Below, piece by piece: positions 42,212 to 44,764 of a stretch of 44,764 bases of DNA. The notes beneath the pieces were generated by a model. The model saw only the letters and a program-made list of their open reading frames with translations. It was not told the origin of the DNA and did not search any database. The stretch is from positions 1-44,764 of the forward strand of contig JAUZPB010000025.1 in assembly GCA_030706145.1 (NCBI GenBank), written 5' to 3'. Both the position numbers and the translations under genes were made by a program. The first letter of the stretch is position 1, and the number at the start of each line of letters is the position of its first letter. The DNA comes from Bacteroidota bacterium (GTDB lineage Bacteria; Bacteroidota; Ignavibacteria; Ignavibacteriales; SURF-24).

Positions 42212-43714
42212 CTAATCAAAATCCTTTGTTCCTACCAGAGTCATGTCTTCTTTACCAGCCTTTCTTTTATAATATAAATGGCTAATAAAAATAATCAGAC
42301 AGCTCAAAGCGAAAAGAAGCATTGAAGAATAGATAAAATTCCAGTGGTCCAGCATTCCTGTCCCACCGGAGTTACTTTTCGAGCTAGGAGTTGTTATGAT
42401 CAATGTTATACCAATAATTCCAGTAATAAGTAATGTCCTAAAAGCAATTTTCTTGTTACTCTCTTGTAAAAGAGTACTCATAACGAATAAAGCAACAACA
42501 GGTGAAATAAAAATCATCATAATGCCAAAGATGAAAAGAAATAAATCAAAAGTAACGAGCTTAATTGCAGGGACAAGCAACAGAGTAATAACAATAAAAA
42601 CAGTAGTAGCAAGTCTTCCTACCAAAACCAATTTTGAATCCGAAGTATCCGGATTTCCAAATTTGTAAGAGTTAAAGGTAAACAGGGCCGCTCCGCTATG
42701 AAAAATACTGGCTAATGTTGCCATTATTGAACTATATACCCCTATAAGGAGCAAGCTTTTCTCGCTATCATATAAATGCCTCATTGAAATAGCTTTATTT
42801 GCCTGCTGGGAAGCAGGAAGCATTTGATTTCCATTAAAAACAATTATATTAAAGAACAAAACAGTAAATATTCCAATCAATGTAATACTGAAAATAACTC
42901 CTTTGGTTACAGACTTAGGCCCATTAACACTTAAAGCTCTATGAACTATATACTGGTCAACACACCAAAACCAAATAGAAAAGACCAAGAAACAGCCTAA
43001 AAGAGCAGAAACAGAAAAAAAGTCCTTTGGATAACTATCAGAAGCATTAGAAACATTTACGTTAATAAAATTAAAAAACTCCTTGAACTCAATAATATTA
43101 TTTCCTGCAAAAGAGAAATAAAGAGTGCCAAGAATAAGGACAATAGCCTGAAGCAGATGGATATGAATAACAGTTGGAAGACCACCCACCAGCGCTAAAA
43201 CTCCAGCAAACAATACTAAAGAAAGTAAAGTATTTATCGCTTCAACCTTAAAAATTTCCTGAAGAAAAACAGAACTAAGAGAGAGTGTCAAAACTGTTTT
43301 AACAAGTATGAAGAAAAGCAACAACACCCAGGAAAAGTATATACTGCTTTTTCTATCAAAGATCTTTTCTATATATTCAGGCGTAGTAAATAGCTTCAGT
43401 CTTTGATACTTTGGCCAAAATATCTTAACTGAAAGATAGATTACAAACAAAAATATCAGAAGAAGATAGAGGCTATTACAACCGGGCACACTTCTGAGTG
43501 AAAAAAGCCAAAGGAAGTATTCACTTGAGGCAACTGCAATAAAGACAGAAAAGCCAAATACCATCCAGTTAACATTCTTTTTGGCTAAAAAGTATTCAAG
43601 ACTACTGACACCAAAACTCTTTGTAAAATAGACAGTTATTACAAGTATAGCAGATAGATATACGATTAAAATAAATAGATCAGATAAGCTGAATATTTCA
43701 AAAATACTTTTCAT
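42212..43714 (-). CDS. Sodium:solute symporter (SSS/SLC5 family)
   Basis: A 500-residue polytopic membrane protein with about 12-13 helices. Family markers: SSLEYFLAKKNVNW near the N-terminus (after helix one), SSEYFLWLFS, and WFWCVDQYIVHRALSVNGP in the middle, which matches the conserved W-x-x-DQ-x-x-VQRAL signature of SSS transporters. It imports a solute (sugar, amino acid or other) with Na+. ATG 43714 is preferred over a TTG at 43750, as it starts near the first helix; neither has a good Shine-Dalgarno. It sits 151 bp upstream of the cassette on the same strand. Substrate is not predictable. Confidence 0.88.
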   Translation of the reverse strand: MKSIFEIFSLSDLFILIVYLSAILVITVYFTKSFGVSSLEYFLAKKNVNWMVFGFSVFIAVASSEYFLWLFSLRSVPGCNSLYLLLIFLFVIYLSVKIFWPKYQRLKLFTTPEYIEKIFDRKSSIYFSWVLLLFFILVKTVLTLSLSSVFLQEIFKVEAINTLLSLVLFAGVLALVGGLPTVIHIHLLQAIVLILGTLYFSFAGNNIIEFKEFFNFINVNVSNASDSYPKDFFSVSALLGCFLVFSIWFWCVDQYIVHRALSVNGPKSVTKGVIFSITLIGIFTVLFFNIIVFNGNQMLPASQQANKAISMRHLYDSEKSLLLIGVYSSIMATLASIFHSGAALFTFNSYKFGNPDTSDSKLVLVGRLATTVFIVITLLLVPAIKLVTFDLFLFIFGIMMIFISPVVALFVMSTLLQESNKKIAFRTLLITGIIGITLIITTPSSKSNSGGTGMLDHWNFIYSSMLLFALSCLIIFISHLYYKRKAGKEDMTLVGTKDFD

Positions 43715-43824
43715 ATATGGTTTACTGCAGGAATCGTACCAACAATCCAAAGTAAGATAAAGTAAGTAATTACAACAGGTTAGGCAGATGTTGAAAAGAT
43801 TGTATTATTAAAAAGATAACGCAA

Positions 43825-43845
43825 GCATTATTAAAATAATAATGC
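43825..43845. repeat. Small inverted repeat upstream of the symporter gene
   Basis: GCATTATT (43825-43832) / AATAATGC (43838-43845), 8-bp perfect arms, 5-nt loop, in the leader about 110 bp before the symporter start. It could be an operator or leader hairpin; no regulator can be named. Confidence 0.4.
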
Positions 43846-43890
43846 ATGAAATGCTAAAGGCGGTAAGTCATAAGTTAATGATATAGCAAG

Positions 43891-43946
43891 AAGATGAGTC
43901 ATAATGGTAAGATGAACCTTGATGGAAAGATGAGTATAGGAGATGA
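43891..43946. repeat. 18-bp imperfect tandem repeat (AAGATGA units)
   Basis: AAGATGA begins units at 43891, 43909 and 43927 (exact 18-bp period), with a shortened fourth, GAGATGA, at 43940. Units one and two agree at 13 of 18 bases. It lies between the symporter and the sigma-54 activator genes, just before a 13-bp hairpin. Confidence 0.8.
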
Positions 43947-43977
43947 GTGTTTAGTCAGCATTATACTAAACACTCAT
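43943..43977 (-). terminator. 13-bp hairpin after the sigma-54 activator gene, possible terminator
   Basis: Perfect inverted repeat ATGAGTGTTTAGT (43943-43955) / ACTAAACACTCAT (43965-43977), 9-nt loop, 21 bp past the activator stop. It is the longest perfect stem in the window but lacks a U-tract on the minus strand, so it may end the transcript by another route or protect a 3' end. Confidence 0.5.
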
Positions 43978-43998
43978 AACTAATAATTATTTAAGCAA

Positions 43999-44764
43999 TC
44001 ATTTAAGTCCAAGATCCTTACACATGCGATGGAAATTAGGGGGTGCCAGTCCCAGTTTTTCAGCAGCTTTAGCGTCAGAACTAGATACATCTCGCACAAA
44101 CTTAAAATATTTTTCTCTAAAAATAGCTTCGGCCTGTTTTAAGGGGATGATATCCTCTTCTTTAAAGATGTTAGCAAAATCTCCATAGCTCCCTCCGCTG
44201 TTAGCTGGAAGAGAAATGAGTGACTGCTTAATATTAAAAGGTGTAATTTTGTCTTCGACATAGAAAAGGAGTCTTTGAACGACATTTTTCAGTTCGCGTA
44301 CATTGCCTGGCCAGTCATATTCCTGGAGCATTCTTAGAGCCTCAGGTTCAATCTCCGGTTTAGGTCTTTTGATTTCATCACAGAAGTAATCCAGAAAGTG
44401 GTCCAAAAGTAAAGGAATATCAGAAATTCTATCCCTCAATGTGGGAACTGTAATAGGAACTACATTAAGTCTATAGTACAAATCTTCCCTAAAGTGCTTA
44501 AGTGAAACCTCTTTGCCAAGGTCCTTATTAGATGCTGCAATAATGCGCACATCAATTTTGACGTTTGTAGTTCTGCCTATTTTTTCAATTTCTCCTTCCT
44601 GAAGAACTCTTAGGAGTTTAACCTGAGCATTAAGTGGAAGCTCAGCAATCTCGTCAAGAAAAATCGTTCCATTATTAGCCTGTTCAAACAATCCGGGTTT
44701 ACTCTTACTGGCACCAGTAAAAGATCCCTTTTCATAGCCAAAGAGCTCGCTTTCAATTAAATCG
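43999..44764 (-). CDS. Sigma-54-dependent transcriptional activator (NtrC family), partial (N-terminus beyond window)
   Basis: Frame open to the right edge, about 255 residues. It shows the AAA+ sigma-54 interaction core: [16 protein letters not shown] (the sigma-54-contacting loop, as GSFTGA instead of the common GAFTGA), Walker [49 protein letters not shown], and [16 protein letters not shown] linker leads to a Fis-type helix-turn-helix ([22 protein letters not shown]). Walker A and any receiver domain lie outside. The C-terminus resembles NtrX-like regulators. It drives sigma-54 promoters on ATP hydrolysis; its targets are unknown. Confidence 0.93.
   Translation of the reverse strand, partial: DLIESELFGYEKGSFTGASKSKPGLFEQANNGTIFLDEIAELPLNAQVKLLRVLQEGEIEKIGRTTNVKIDVRIIAASNKDLGKEVSLKHFREDLYYRLNVVPITVPTLRDRISDIPLLLDHFLDYFCDEIKRPKPEIEPEALRMLQEYDWPGNVRELKNVVQRLLFYVEDKITPFNIKQSLISLPANSGGSYGDFANIFKEEDIIPLKQAEAIFREKYFKFVRDVSSSDAKAAEKLGLAPPNFHRMCKDLGLK

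Noticed and set aside
1-44764. Mobile elements, prophage, tRNA or rRNA genes
   Set aside because: I looked for transposase or integrase motifs, terminal inverted repeats, tRNA-like cloverleaf sequence and rRNA signatures on both strands and saw none; short tRNAs could be missed by eye.

Overview
The window looks like chromosome of a low-GC, Gram-negative member of the Bacteroidota/Chlorobi/Ignavibacteria assemblage, most probably Ignavibacteriota. The best evidence is a textbook C-terminal type IX secretion (T9SS) sorting domain (EQNYPNPFNPST core, ending GVYFYTIQAG...KKMMLVK) in the 500-residue protein at 31131-32633, two more T9SS-type C-termini, a PorV/PorQ-family barrel and two TonB-dependent receptors. 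Genes are densely packed, mostly on the minus strand. I see no rRNA, tRNA, insertion sequence, integrase, phage gene or CRISPR array, so this reads as core/accessory chromosome rather than an island. Taxonomy is inferred from protein style only.

Layout. 1-5.6 kb: the front part of a Prc/Tsp-type protease (cut by the window edge), a CNNM/CBS/CorC membrane protein, a 7Fe-type ferredoxin, a small serine esterase, and a C39-like cysteine-peptidase-fold gene followed by an isochorismatase-fold hydrolase. 5.9-7.0 kb: a D-Ala-D-Ala-ligase-like ATP-grasp gene, divergent from the C39-like gene. 7.0-10.0 kb: a cobalamin unit (cobalamin riboswitch, btuB, btuR). 10.2-18.2 kb: a DEAD-box helicase, an orphan four-helix membrane protein followed by a 36-bp tandem repeat, a three-domain GH18/deacetylase/GT2 envelope-polysaccharide enzyme, and a secreted GH13 amylase.

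18.3-30.9 kb (minus strand) reads as a long, partly overlapping series: glutamate dehydrogenase, an unknown exported protein, a BamD lipoprotein, an acyl-CoA thioesterase, an FG-GAP propeller protein, a T9SS-targeted metalloprotease, then ccmA-ccmB-ccmC-ccmD-ccmE-ccmF. The Ccm set is the variant called System I*: CcmE carries Cys115 in a CxxxY motif instead of the usual heme-binding His, and no ccmG or ccmH lies in the window. A 12-bp hairpin with a U-tract ends this series after ccmF.

31.0-42.1 kb (minus strand) is a five-gene cassette ending in a strong terminator: a two-parvulin periplasmic foldase, a TonB-dependent receptor with a carboxypeptidase-D-like N-domain, a 1231-residue secreted protein with Ca-binding-type DNDGDG loops, a PorV/PorQ-like barrel, and a T9SS-anchored protein with E-set/carbohydrate-binding-like modules. 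My reading is a self-contained surface uptake/adhesion system: foldase for the barrels, TonB transporter, T9SS shuttle and two surface cargoes. It resembles Sus-type systems in logic but has no SusD-like gene here. A sodium:solute symporter lies upstream (42.2-43.7 kb), and the window ends inside a sigma-54 activator with an NtrC-type C-terminus.

The most interesting items are the System I* ccm locus coupled to secreted proteins, the foldase/TonB/PorV/T9SS cassette, the C39-like/ATP-grasp pair, the three-domain polysaccharide enzyme, a 5' leader motif shared by btuR and the helicase gene, and several independent 17-, 18- and 36-bp tandem duplications at gene ends and starts.
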